DNA of 53,411 nucleotides from Bacteroidales bacterium UBA5762 (GCA_002418865.1 DIEY01000018.1:13254-66664), one strand, 5' to 3'; positions 45,001 through 52,744 are shown, counted from the stretch's first letter. Notes: generated from the letters alone by a model not told the origin. A program made the numbers and translations.

Positions 45001-45131
45001 TAGATTTTCAAATCAACCCGGGCGAAACTTCAACCATTAGGCTTCCGGCAAGTATTAGAAGTGGAATGTATTTGCTACGCTGCAGTCAACCATCTCAAGG
45101 AACCGAAGTGGTTAAGATCGTCATTTACTGA
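42033..45131 (+). CDS. Multidomain T9SS-secreted protein: unclassified domain, Ig-like, LamG, sorting domain
   Basis: A 1032-residue secreted protein. A signal peptide (1-20, ending TAQ) is followed by a domain (25-545) paralogous to the lipoprotein at 34422 (GIDKSNQNG 115-123, DWWYD 154-158, GKWGEAEVNGLIG 316-328, GYAFVMN 335-341). Residues about 565-735 are two Ig/PKD-like segments, about 745-936 a LamG domain resembling that of the gene just upstream, and 953-1032 a type IX sorting domain (LHVYPTLLRK start, SGMYLLR near the end). It is therefore exported by T9SS to the cell surface or medium. An extracellular glycan-active enzyme with its own binding module is the best inference; no catalytic family is recognised. 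Confidence 0.8.
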   Translation: MKHYCIFPILLLASLYSTAQPGQINIDRIEQMPSLPSDFFIRDWRKVARDYDYLIFDTTRQGQYLPFSRLGMMGQYNYPDNQPIFLDTYVGSSWHHQQAEAINLIPAVVGASLVGIDKSNQNGINYVAALKDFFNQKNGQNVYLNNYFASSGSDWWYDLMPNVYFYQLKWLYPYGASEFEYQYSQVAERWLGCVYALGGSTKPWQIPNMNYRAFNLITGKPLTTGVPEPEASGAIAWLLLQAYFTTNLEKYRQGAELAMEFLDGLTSNPSYELQLSYGVMAAASMNAIVGTNYDLTKMLNWCFDRGNLRGWGANVGKWGEAEVNGLIGEVNGDEGYAFVMNGFQQAAALAPIPKYDKRYARALAKWLTNLASSSRYFYWNALPSDYQDNYSWASQYDTSACIPYEALKSTWQGKSPFARGDAIAGGWAATNLSLYSGSSVGYLGAIIKRTSVDEILAFDLNQTDFLVKDSLPAFLFYNPCDTTREFSFDLPSGSWKAYESLTEFFFTDVIFGSLTLSIPAHEARLVRLYPASENCTLVGNHLVCNNKILDYQYHYNFSKKLRIKALESEANPVEKNTTFRVWAKADQIPEGSIPTYIWNFNGTQSITLADSIELTAPSQTGTYLLTLEVQAGNQSAQDTLRIEVVEWIPKPPVIDSISVSKLYCNPLEKISLKMWTDTIGSGPCYFSWMSSAGQITFSENIAEFVAPSSEQIVIITGKVSNFLGLSSTKSIEILVRDTLHLSAQPLIWYPFDTSDSNAVANSFHATSIGTLKASDARNIANKAKRFISSSDLIYTENESELNFPFPLTVSCWIYPEKIFQEHYIFSHGSWQERFKLSLLPDHHLRLTVNTSAGITDLDSKTIIPLNQYIHVTGIYTGFSLEIYINGSLDNFMSCNGNLNSSTHPITLGRMNEIETMYSFWGRIDEFKLWKDALTLSEVKNLPSIWYSSFNGQKLHVYPTLLRKEESIRISGIEAGSEVELYSVFGQVVGIDFQINPGETSTIRLPASIRSGMYLLRCSQPSQGTEVVKIVIY

Positions 45132-45164
45132 CTGTCACATCAATTGGCAGCTGTATGGTTTGTG

Positions 45165-45269
45165 GGTGCTTGGTGGATGATGAGTAGAAAGTTCGAAAGT
45201 TTATAAAGTTCGAAAGTTCATAAAGTTTATAAACTTAAAAAGTAGTTGTCGGCTGGTGCTTGGTGGATG
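45165..45269. repeat. Short direct and tandem repeats before tRNA-Pro
   Basis: GGTGCTTGGTGGATG occurs at 45165-45179 and 45255-45269. Between them a 17-base unit (AGTTCGAAAGTTTATAA, 45190-45206; AGTTCGAAAGTTCATAA, 45207-45223) is repeated about 2.4 times. This is noncoding low-complexity DNA with no associated gene. Confidence 0.6.
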
Positions 45270-45318
45270 GAGATTTGTGGCTTCTGTTAGTATGGAATTG
45301 GTCTTTGAAGATGTTTTG

Positions 45319-45392
45319 TCGGAGTGGTGAGACTCGAACTCACGACCTCTTGCACCCCATGCAAGCACGCTAGCCATCTGCGCCACACCCCG
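45319..45392 (-). tRNA. tRNA-Pro(GGG)
   Basis: A complete 74-base cloverleaf on the minus strand. Acceptor CGGGGTG pairs with CACTCCG, with the C1-G72 pair that is characteristic of bacterial proline tRNA. The D arm is GCGC/GCGT, the anticodon stem CTTGC/GCAAG closes loop ATGGGGT (anticodon GGG), and the T arm is GTGAG-TTCGAGT-CTCAC. The 3' CCA is not encoded. A TAATTTTG box (complement of 45432-45439) lies about 40 bases upstream. Confidence 0.95.
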
Positions 45393-45409
45393 ATCGATTT
45401 TAAATCGAT
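45393..45409. repeat. 17-base palindrome abutting tRNA-Pro 5' end
   Basis: ATCGATTT (45393-45400), one T, then AAATCGAT (45402-45409): a perfect 8-bp inverted repeat immediately 5' of the tRNA, between it and its -7 box. It could be an operator or a processing structure in the precursor. Confidence 0.5.
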
Positions 45410-45431
45410 TAATGATCTTTAAAATCTTTGG

Positions 45432-45439
45432 CAAAATTA
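45432..45439 (-). promoter_or_regulatory. -7 element for tRNA-Pro
   Basis: The minus strand reads TAATTTTG, an exact TAnnTTTG, about 40 bases before the tRNA 5' end. No clear -33 box. Confidence 0.45.
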
Positions 45440-45515
45440 GGATATTTTTATGAAAATACATCTCGTTCTTTTGCGTATGAATAAATTTTTTATTCAAAAA
45501 CAGAAGATTAGTAGA

Positions 45516-47903
45516 TTAGTTTTTTATCAGCTTCTTTTGAATAACCTTCTGCTCTTGAACCACTTGGATGAGATAAGTTCCTGAAGGCACTAAGTTCAAG
45601 TCTATCGTTTGGGTTATTTCTTCTGAAAAAGCCTTGAAATTTCTCGAAAACAGCATGTTTCCTTTAATATCCAGGATCTGTAAGGATAATGGAGCATGTG
45701 AAAATCCTTTCAATCTAATTTGGACAATCTGATGTACAGGATTTGGAACTACCTCGATGACAGGGTTATCCTTTGCCATTTCGTATGTGCTGGTACAGAC
45801 ATGAATGCTTAACTTCATCAAATCTTCAATAGGGAAGAAACAAGGAGCTATAGGTATAGCTGTAAGCTTGAGGTTCACATAACCCTTGTTGACGTCGTTA
45901 TTGCCAGGGAAATAAGTGGTGTTGAGGGAATAGGGATCAGAAAAATATCCATCTCCATAAGTTGACCAAATTATGCTATCGGCATTGTAAACAACTCCAT
46001 TCAGATAAGCAGGGTCGCCTGTGCAGATAAGAGTATCTTTGCCAGCATTACAATAAGGACTTGGATGGAGAAAAAGAGTCATCGAATCGGTAAGCTGTGA
46101 TAAGAGGTCATAACCAAAGGCAGTGAGAGTAAGTTTTACAGAATCGGAAAGTTTGTCTTGAGGTCCTAAAAAGTAAATGCTTTGAGGTTCGTGAGGTTGA
46201 TTAAAATGTCCATCTCCCGAAGTTGTCCAGGTAACAGTTCGGTAATTATTTGCCGTACTTAAGAGATTATTATAAGGCATGATGTTGCAAATCAGCGTAT
46301 CGGGGCCAGCAAAGGCAAAAAGTGAGGGAGAGGCATCGAAACGGATTTTGGCGATGCGTGTTTTCCATGAATTTCTAACATATTCAGTAGTAAACCAAAA
46401 GGAGGTATCATCGGCTGGGTCCACAGCCATCATAGCGTAATCGCCCCAGCGTCCAAAATTGCTTTGTGCATAGTAACCGGTAATAATTTCGGCTTCTTGT
46501 AGATTCATTTGTCCAAGAGGAGCATTCGCCGTGCGGCCAGTGTAACGTATAGAAGGAGAATAAGATTCGCTGCTTACTGAATATCCTAAGGCAATATCTC
46601 CTATTGCATTCATGGCGATACTGGGCATCCAACGATTAAGATTATCTGGTGCCCATGTTCCCTGTTGATAAATAGCCCAAGGATTAGTGCCAGTTTTGCG
46701 AAATTCGTACCATCTGATACCTGCATGAGCCTGTCCGTCGAAATCTACCGAATGGCAGGCCATTAGGGTTTGATGAGTTCCAAAATTTCTGTACTGCAAA
46801 CGATACATCAGTCGGTCGGAAAGCGTTTCGAGTCCTTGGTCGGATGAAGGTTGAGGAATACAGGCACCACGAGGTGCATCGCAAAAATAAGCGTCGAAAG
46901 GTGCCACTACTAAAGAAACAACGGGTTGGAAACTGCTGTTGTTTACATTATTCCAATCGACATGAAATTCCCATATTTTAAAGGCATCTTCTTGAGCTCC
47001 AAAACCGTTATCGGTGAAATAAGCGAAATAATTAGGAGCCCCATTTGGAGGTGGGTTTCCATCAAAATCGGAAGGGAGCATGCTCCAAGGGCCGGAGTTT
47101 GGCGGCAAATCAAAAAGAACCATTCGTGCATTTGGATCACCTGCAAGCATGGCATCACGCTCAAAAGCTGCAGCCGCTACTCTTAAATAATTTCCGAACA
47201 TGTTAAATGAAGCATAATAAGCATCGGGCCAAACGGCAAATTTTGGATAATCGTTGAAAGCAGGAAACTCAAAAGCATATTGATAATAAGAACCCATTGG
47301 ATCAGGTGACTGAGAAATGGCAATCAGCTGCCAATAAGTTCCATTAGAGGTATTTACTGCGAATTGTGAAGCCAACCATCTGTCAGCCAGTTCGTCATAT
47401 AAAACTATTGGATCACCATCGTTAGTGCCTGTCCATGGTCCAATAAATCCATTCCATAGAGTGGAATTATTTACAGGTCCAAAAAGCAAATTACCTTGTT
47501 TATCGTAAATAGCAAACGAAAGATTGATCATTTGAAAATAGTAATCGGGGCTAACATCTCCTTCGGTGTCAGGTGGATAAACGCCATTGACGTTTCCTAT
47601 GCCGGCAAAGTTTAATATGGGTCCTGCATTAGGAATAGAAGGGGGAGAAATTTGTCGTACAGGATCGGGTTGTGCGGGTGTGAGTTGACCAACTAATGGA
47701 TGATGTTCATCGAAAGCAATATTTCGAACAAGAGAATCTTTCCATGAACGGTCTCTCAATCCTGGCAAAACTGCTGTCATTTCGGCTAATGGTTTCGATT
47801 TCCTGAAATACGCCGCCTTTTTTACAGTCATTTGCTGCGAAAAAACCAATTGAGGTATAAAAAAGGTAAGACAAAAGAGCAATAGGCAATAATTTTTCTT
47901 CAT
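45516..47903 (-). CDS. Large T9SS-secreted protein of unknown function
   Basis: A 795-residue secreted protein. A signal peptide (MKKNYCLLLFCLTFFIPQLV...FSQ) leads to a domain of about 400 residues with repeated W/Y/G-rich beta motifs (DTEGDVSPDYYFQMINLSFA, LYDELADRWLASQFAV, RWGDYAMMAVDPADDTSFWF) that looks like a beta-propeller. Two Ig-like segments with paired cysteines follow (FAGPDTLICNIMPYNNLLST; NAGKDTLICTGDPAYLNGVV). Residues about 715-795 are a type IX sorting domain (EVVPNPVHQIVQIRLKG; PSGTYLIQVVQEQKVIQKKL). No catalytic motif is recognised. It stands alone, with a -7 box at 47933-47940. Confidence 0.8.
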   Translation of the reverse strand: MKKNYCLLLFCLTFFIPQLVFSQQMTVKKAAYFRKSKPLAEMTAVLPGLRDRSWKDSLVRNIAFDEHHPLVGQLTPAQPDPVRQISPPSIPNAGPILNFAGIGNVNGVYPPDTEGDVSPDYYFQMINLSFAIYDKQGNLLFGPVNNSTLWNGFIGPWTGTNDGDPIVLYDELADRWLASQFAVNTSNGTYWQLIAISQSPDPMGSYYQYAFEFPAFNDYPKFAVWPDAYYASFNMFGNYLRVAAAAFERDAMLAGDPNARMVLFDLPPNSGPWSMLPSDFDGNPPPNGAPNYFAYFTDNGFGAQEDAFKIWEFHVDWNNVNNSSFQPVVSLVVAPFDAYFCDAPRGACIPQPSSDQGLETLSDRLMYRLQYRNFGTHQTLMACHSVDFDGQAHAGIRWYEFRKTGTNPWAIYQQGTWAPDNLNRWMPSIAMNAIGDIALGYSVSSESYSPSIRYTGRTANAPLGQMNLQEAEIITGYYAQSNFGRWGDYAMMAVDPADDTSFWFTTEYVRNSWKTRIAKIRFDASPSLFAFAGPDTLICNIMPYNNLLSTANNYRTVTWTTSGDGHFNQPHEPQSIYFLGPQDKLSDSVKLTLTAFGYDLLSQLTDSMTLFLHPSPYCNAGKDTLICTGDPAYLNGVVYNADSIIWSTYGDGYFSDPYSLNTTYFPGNNDVNKGYVNLKLTAIPIAPCFFPIEDLMKLSIHVCTSTYEMAKDNPVIEVVPNPVHQIVQIRLKGFSHAPLSLQILDIKGNMLFSRNFKAFSEEITQTIDLNLVPSGTYLIQVVQEQKVIQKKLIKN

Positions 47904-47932
47904 TAATTCTGGTATTGCTGATTATTTTGACA

Positions 47933-47940
47933 CAAATTTA
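47933..47940 (-). promoter_or_regulatory. -7 element for the 795-residue T9SS protein
   Basis: The minus strand reads TAAATTTG, an exact TAnnTTTG, 29 bases before the start codon. Confidence 0.42.
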
Positions 47941-48092
47941 CAAAAACTCTTCTCGATGTTTTAAATCAGAGAAAGGCTTTTGAAAGGAGATTTAAAAAAG
48001 GTGATGGCTCATAAAAGAAGATTGTACTTCTAAAATGATGATAATCAGCCATTAATTCCTATAATCATCTCCATCTCTTATGAAGTCTTGTT

Positions 48093-48824
48093 TTATTTTC
48101 CTTTGCAATAGTGATTATAAGCTTTTTCGGAAGCTATATTGCCCAATCGGATAGATTTTGCCCAATCATTGCAGGCACCATCCAGATCACCGATAAGAAA
48201 TTTCACATTTCCTCTATTGTTCAAGGCGGGTGAATAGGTTGAATCTATGCGAAGAACCACATTGAAATCGGCAATAGCTTCTTTGTATTTCTCAAGATTG
48301 CTCAGCGCTATCCCTCTATTATAATAGGCATACATATTTTTAGGCTCTATTTGGACGACTTTGGTAAAACAATCGTAAGCTTCCTTAAATTGTTTTAAGT
48401 ATATATGAGCTTCGCCTTTATACATATAGGCGTAAGTATGAACAGCGTTCAATCGCAAAGCCTCTGTAAATTCCTTAATGGCTTTTTCATATTCCTTTTT
48501 TTGTTCATAAATAAATCCGCGAACAAAAAATCCATTCCCATCTTCAGGATTTTTTTCGATATATTGATTAATATAGCCCATCGCCTCATCATAGTTGCCT
48601 AATCCAATCAAGGTGGCAGCTTTAGTAAAAGTCCACTGTGAGTCCTCGTCGGCATTGGAATTTCCTGGTTTAAATGCTTCCCGACTAGGTTGAAAAGTTT
48701 TTTGTGTTGTATCATGCACAGCAGCAACTTGATTATCTGTTGGTAAATCTTTATTTTTTGTATGGTTTTTACAACTAGAAAATATAATTAAGCAAATCAG
48801 TACAATAGGCAAACAGTATTTCAT
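48093..48824 (-). CDS. TPR-repeat lipoprotein
   Basis: A 243-residue lipoprotein with signal peptide MKYCLPIVLICLIIFSSC (lipobox FSSC). After a Thr/Lys-rich linker come about four to five tetratricopeptide repeats (IGLGNYDEAMGYINQYIEKN, YEKAIKEFTEALRLNAVHTY, FKEAYDCFTKVVQIEPKNMY, YKEAIADFNVVLRIDSTYSP), then a terminal LDGACNDWAKSIRLG cysteine repeat common in Bacteroidota TPR proteins. I chose the start at 48824 because it begins the signal peptide; the frame opens seven codons earlier. A TAATTTTG box (complement of 48847-48854) gives it its own promoter although it follows the next TPR gene closely. Confidence 0.8.
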   Translation of the reverse strand: MKYCLPIVLICLIIFSSCKNHTKNKDLPTDNQVAAVHDTTQKTFQPSREAFKPGNSNADEDSQWTFTKAATLIGLGNYDEAMGYINQYIEKNPEDGNGFFVRGFIYEQKKEYEKAIKEFTEALRLNAVHTYAYMYKGEAHIYLKQFKEAYDCFTKVVQIEPKNMYAYYNRGIALSNLEKYKEAIADFNVVLRIDSTYSPALNNRGNVKFLIGDLDGACNDWAKSIRLGNIASEKAYNHYCKGK

Positions 48825-48846
48825 GGGCTGATGAGTTAAAATCAAG

Positions 48847-48854
48847 CAAAATTA
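48847..48854 (-). promoter_or_regulatory. -7 element for the TPR lipoprotein
   Basis: The minus strand reads TAATTTTG, with GTTG (complement of 48873-48876) 18 bases upstream as a partial -33. It lies 22 bases before the start codon and abuts the preceding stop codon. Confidence 0.45.
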
Positions 48855-49781
48855 TCAATCTTTGCAGAAATTCAACAAGTATTTTTTTGCAGGTTCATAT
48901 CCAAGCTCAGCTGCCATTTTCAAATCGGTGCAGCCTGCATCATTTTGATGCTGGGCAAGACGGCTGAGTCCTCTTCCAGTTAAAGCCTCAGCCGAAGAAT
49001 CAAGTGAATAAGCCATGTGATAATCCGATTCGGCCTCAGCAAATTTATAAAGGGTAAAACGAGCCATGGCACGATTAAAATATGCCTCAGCGTATTGAGG
49101 ATTTGACTGAATGACGCGCGTAAAATCATCTATAGCGGTAAAATAATATCCTGCTTCAGCTTTCGAAACTCCACGGCTTAGAAGTATTTCCATATCAAGG
49201 GGCGAAAGACTCAAAGCAGTATCATAATCGGCAATAGCCTCGAAAAATTTACCTAAATGATGTTTGCATAAGCCTCTATGATAGAAGGCTCGGGCATTTT
49301 TGGAGTCGAGTCGAACCACCTGGTTGAAGTTTGAGAGAGCTTTTTCATAATCTTGATGTTCGAATTGAATAAGACCTAAATTAAAAAATGCATCACTGAG
49401 TGAATTATCGAGAGAAAGGGCAGTTTGAAAGTCTTTAGCTGCAATGGAATCGTTACTTAGTGCATGATGGATCAATCCCCGTTGGTAATATACTGTGGCT
49501 TGCTTCGAATTAAGCCGCACAGCCTGATCGAGGTCGAAAAGAGCCTTGTTGAAATTTCCCACCTTATAATAAAGAACTCCTCGGTTGTACCATGCCTCTG
49601 GTAATGTAGGATCCATAAAAATGGCATTGTTGAAGTTTTGAATAGCCTGCTCGGTATATCCTAAGCGAGCTGCAGTTATCCCTTGTTTTACGAAATACTC
49701 GGCATTTTCTTGAGCTGAAATTTTAGGCAGGGAAATAAAAAAAATGCAAAAGAATCCGAGGAAAACTAATGTCCTTTTCAT
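48855..49781 (-). CDS. Secreted TPR-repeat protein
   Basis: A 308-residue exported protein. The signal peptide MKRTLVFLGFFCIFFISLPK ends near SAQ, and about eight tetratricopeptide repeats fill the rest (LGYTEQAIQNFNNAIFMDPT, FNKALFDLDQAVRLNSKQAT, YEKALSNFNQVVRLDSKNAR, FFEAIADYDTALSLSPLDME and others), ending with DAGCTDLKMAAELGY. The function is unknown; TPR arrays mediate protein contacts in the periplasm. Its start overlaps the lpxB stop by four bases (ATGA), so it is coupled to lpxB. Confidence 0.82.
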   Translation of the reverse strand: MKRTLVFLGFFCIFFISLPKISAQENAEYFVKQGITAARLGYTEQAIQNFNNAIFMDPTLPEAWYNRGVLYYKVGNFNKALFDLDQAVRLNSKQATVYYQRGLIHHALSNDSIAAKDFQTALSLDNSLSDAFFNLGLIQFEHQDYEKALSNFNQVVRLDSKNARAFYHRGLCKHHLGKFFEAIADYDTALSLSPLDMEILLSRGVSKAEAGYYFTAIDDFTRVIQSNPQYAEAYFNRAMARFTLYKFAEAESDYHMAYSLDSSAEALTGRGLSRLAQHQNDAGCTDLKMAAELGYEPAKKYLLNFCKD

Positions 49782-50899
49782 GAAGATGAGTTAATAAGAT
49801 GTAAGATTTCATCCGCTGCTCTGGCTGAAGCTCCCGGTCCGCCTAATAATTTTTTTATTTCGCTATAACCTTTGCGGATACTATCCCTATATCTTTCATC
49901 ATGTACCAATCTGTCGATTTCTTCATATAAACGAGCTGAAGTAAAATCATTTTGAATAAGTTCTTTAACTATTTGTCGGCCGGCTACCAGATTTGGCAAA
50001 CCAATAAATTCGATTTTTACTAAACTTCGGGCAATAACATAAGAAAGGGGTTGACCCTTATAACAAATTACCTGAGGAACATTTAACAAGGCGGTCTCGA
50101 GAGATGCAGTACCAGAAGTTACTATGGCTGCATAAGAATGAGTAAGCAAATCGTAAGTTTGGCCTTTAACGATAGCCACTTTTTTATGGTTGATGATTTG
50201 TTCATAAAATGGATTGGGCAATGAACTAGCTGCTCCGATAACAAATTGAAACTCTGGGAAACGTTCTACTATGCTAAGCATTATAGGCAGCATGAGCTTG
50301 ATCTCTTGTTTTCTACTGCCAGGTAAAATAGCAATAATAGGCTTATGATTCAGTGAGTTCTGTAGAAGAAAGGCTTCACGAGCAGGTGGAACGTAATTGG
50401 TGATGACATCGAGTAAAGGATGGCCTGCATAAAATACATCGAACTGATGCTGAGCATAAAAATCTCTTTCGAAAGGAAGTATGGTGATCATGCGGTTAAC
50501 GTATTTTTTTATCGTATGCACGCGTGATTGATGCCATGCCCAAACTTGTGGCGAGATGTAATAAATAACTTTTAAATTTTTGCTACTGGCAAATTTGGCT
50601 ATTCTTAAATTGAAACCGGGATAATCGATGAGGATGAGGGCATCGGGTTTGAAGTTTAAGATATCCGATTTGCATTCATTTAGAATCTTAAAAATAGTAG
50701 GCAAGTGTCCGAGCACTTCTATAAAGCCCATAAATGAGAGGTCCTTGTAATGTTTTACAATGTTTACACCTGCTGCTTTCATCAGATCGCCGCCAAAACC
50801 TCGGAATTCGGCAGTATTATCCAAGTGGCGGATTGCCTTTACCAGATTGGCGGCATGTAAATCACCTGAGGCCTCACCCGCTATAAGATAAAATTTCAT
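49778..50899 (-). CDS. lpxB: Lipid-A-disaccharide synthase
   Basis: GT19 glycosyltransferase that joins UDP-2,3-diacylglucosamine and lipid X to make the lipid A disaccharide at the inner membrane. It opens with LIAGEASGDLHAANLVKAI, the diagnostic GExSGDxxG region. It also contains ALILIDYPGFNLRIAKFA, YYISPQVWAWHQSRVHTIKK (YxxPSVWAW block), ILPGSRKQEI and TSGTASLETALLNVPQVICY. The length of 373 residues is normal. It overlaps the small membrane protein gene upstream and the TPR gene downstream by four bases each, so all three form one operon with surE. Confidence 0.97.
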   Translation of the reverse strand: MKFYLIAGEASGDLHAANLVKAIRHLDNTAEFRGFGGDLMKAAGVNIVKHYKDLSFMGFIEVLGHLPTIFKILNECKSDILNFKPDALILIDYPGFNLRIAKFASSKNLKVIYYISPQVWAWHQSRVHTIKKYVNRMITILPFERDFYAQHQFDVFYAGHPLLDVITNYVPPAREAFLLQNSLNHKPIIAILPGSRKQEIKLMLPIMLSIVERFPEFQFVIGAASSLPNPFYEQIINHKKVAIVKGQTYDLLTHSYAAIVTSGTASLETALLNVPQVICYKGQPLSYVIARSLVKIEFIGLPNLVAGRQIVKELIQNDFTSARLYEEIDRLVHDERYRDSIRKGYSEIKKLLGGPGASARAADEILHLINSSS

Positions 50900-51186
50900 A
50901 TCGTTCCAGCCTTTATCCTTACATAAATAAAATAACCTATAATGAGGACAAAGACTAAAGTTATAATTCCTCTACCCGTAAGTTCGAATTTTTTTTTCAT
51001 AAAAAAATGTCTTATCAAAATAATGGGCACTATGAGCGATAGCCAGTAAAGCTGCCATAGCTGAAAAAACGGATCCCATCCTGTTATGACAGTTAATAGT
51101 AAGCCAATGAGCCAGAAAATTATTCCTCCGCCAAGCATTCCCAGAATTCCTACTAAAAGACCGATCCAAAAAGAGTTTTTATTCAT
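50896..51186 (-). CDS. Small membrane protein of unknown family
   Basis: A 96-residue protein with three hydrophobic helices (about 6-38, 47-62 and 73-90) and a positively charged loop (RHFFMKKKFELTGRG) between the last two. I do not recognise the family. It overlaps surE by eight bases and lpxB by four, so it is translated with both. This conserved-looking position suggests a role in envelope lipid metabolism, but that is only from context. Confidence 0.7.
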   Translation of the reverse strand: MNKNSFWIGLLVGILGMLGGGIIFWLIGLLLTVITGWDPFFQLWQLYWLSLIVPIILIRHFFMKKKFELTGRGIITLVFVLIIGYFIYVRIKAGTI

Positions 51187-51952
51187 TATTGTGGAATATT
51201 GTCATTAATGATTCCATAGCATGATAGGCTGTCATATCGTATTGAACAGGCATAATTGAGATATAATCATTTTCGAGCGCATGGAGATCGCTGCCGGGTT
51301 GTCCATCGTAACTTACAAAATTGCCCATAATCCAGAAATAATCTCTTTGGCGCGGGTCGATGCGATGATCGAATTCTTCTTCCCATCTGCCTTCGCCTTG
51401 ATGGGTTATTCGTATGCCACGGATGGGTTTGCCTGAGGTTTCGGGAAAGTTAATATTGAGGCATACTCCCTTGGGCAATCCATTTTGAAGGACAACCTGT
51501 GCAATTTTAGTTATCCATTTATCAAGCTGTTCGAAATCAGCATGAAATGAATAATCGCAAAATGAAAACCCTATGCTGGGTATATTGAGCATACAACCTT
51601 CTAAAACGGCAGCCATGGTCCCTGAGTAAAGAATATTGATAGAAGCATTCGACCCATGATTGATGCCAGAAACTAATAGATCGGGTTTACGAGGTAAAAG
51701 AAATTTTTCGGCCAGCTTAACACAATCTACCGGAGTACCATTTATCGCATATTCCTTATAATTTTCTTCCTCTGTAATCTTTTGATATCGCAATGGATTA
51801 TTAACAGTAATGGAATGAGCCATTCCCGATTGTGGCTTGTCGGGTGCAGCTACAATTACTTCACCCAAAGGACGCATCATACGTATTAAGGCTCTAATAC
51901 CCGGAGCTGTGTATCCATCGTCATTGGTTACTAAAATGAGTTTATTTTCCAT
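51179..51952 (-). CDS. surE: 5'-nucleotidase SurE
   Basis: Metal-dependent nucleoside monophosphate phosphatase, 257 residues. The N-terminal LILVTNDDGYTAPGIRALIR carries the metal-binding DD pair, PQSGMAHSIT the serine/asparagine ligands, and SGINHGSNASINILYSGTM the second metal site. YAINGTPVDCV is also conserved. The frame extends eight codons upstream to 51976, but the Met at 51952 (MENKLILVTNDDG) matches family starts. It leads the surE - small membrane protein - lpxB - TPR operon. Confidence 0.96.
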   Translation of the reverse strand: MENKLILVTNDDGYTAPGIRALIRMMRPLGEVIVAAPDKPQSGMAHSITVNNPLRYQKITEEENYKEYAINGTPVDCVKLAEKFLLPRKPDLLVSGINHGSNASINILYSGTMAAVLEGCMLNIPSIGFSFCDYSFHADFEQLDKWITKIAQVVLQNGLPKGVCLNINFPETSGKPIRGIRITHQGEGRWEEEFDHRIDPRQRDYFWIMGNFVSYDGQPGSDLHALENDYISIMPVQYDMTAYHAMESLMTIFHNNE

Positions 51953-52162
51953 TGAATCTTCATCTTCGAAATTCAAAAAATATATTTCTTAAAAACCTTG
52001 AATAATGAATTGGGATGTCTTTCGCATTTTGATCAAGCGTAAAAAATTATCCTTTCTTCTATTTTATTCAACAAAATGTTAAGTTCGAAGTTCATTCTTC
52101 ATCATGGCAAAGATAACACTATTCTATGTAGGGGTATAGTTTATAGGTTAAAAGTGTGTAAA

Positions 52163-52744
52163 CTAAAAAGTCTGGAGGTATTTATACAAAGACTGAGTGG
52201 GTAATCCCATAACATTATAAAATGAACCCTTAATGGATTCTATGGCAATGTAGCCTATCCATTCCTGAACTCCATAAGAACCGGCTTTGTCGTATGGAGA
52301 ATAATGATCGACATAATATTCTATTTCGTCTAAAGAAAGGTTTTTGAATTTTACTTCGCTTTGGGCGACAAAAGTTTCTGATTTATAACTCGAACGTAGG
52401 CAAACTCCTGTATATACAATATGAGTGTTGTTAGAGAGTTGTTGGAGCATAAAAATGGCTTCTTCTCGAGTAGAGGGTTTATTGAGGATTCTATGATTGA
52501 GCCATACTATTGTATCGGCAGTGATGAGGAGATAATTTTGGGGTAGATCCTCATCATTGAAAGCCTTGCTTTTGCGTTGAGCAAGCATCAAGGCTACTTC
52601 TTGTCCATTTAATTGAGGAGGAAAATCTTCGGGTGTATCTCGAGTAAGAACCCTAAATGGAATATCGAGGCCAGCCATTAATTGCTGCCTTCGTGGTGAA
52701 CGAGAAGCAAGTATTATGTTGTAATTCTTTAAGTTACTAAGCAT
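52163..52744 (-). CDS. maf: Maf-family nucleoside triphosphate pyrophosphatase
   Basis: House-cleaning pyrophosphatase that hydrolyses dTTP/UTP or modified nucleotides, depending on subgroup. Family motifs are IILASRSPRRQQLM, KSKAFND, ITADTIVWLN (catalytic aspartate), HIVYTGVCL and KAGSYGVQEWIGYI. At 193 residues it is normal length. It is separated from surE by about 210 bases with no gene, and from nadE by 79 bases, so co-transcription with nadE is possible. Confidence 0.94.
   Translation of the reverse strand: MLSNLKNYNIILASRSPRRQQLMAGLDIPFRVLTRDTPEDFPPQLNGQEVALMLAQRKSKAFNDEDLPQNYLLITADTIVWLNHRILNKPSTREEAIFMLQQLSNNTHIVYTGVCLRSSYKSETFVAQSEVKFKNLSLDEIEYYVDHYSPYDKAGSYGVQEWIGYIAIESIKGSFYNVMGLPTQSLYKYLQTF

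Noticed and set aside
45190..45240. Tandem repeats as a possible CRISPR array
   Set aside because: Units are contiguous 17-mers with no spacers, too few copies, and no cas genes.
45201..45497. 98-codon open frame on the minus strand across the tRNA-Pro region
   Set aside because: Its central part is a translation of the tRNA itself and the rest is repeat DNA; no protein-like pattern or start context.
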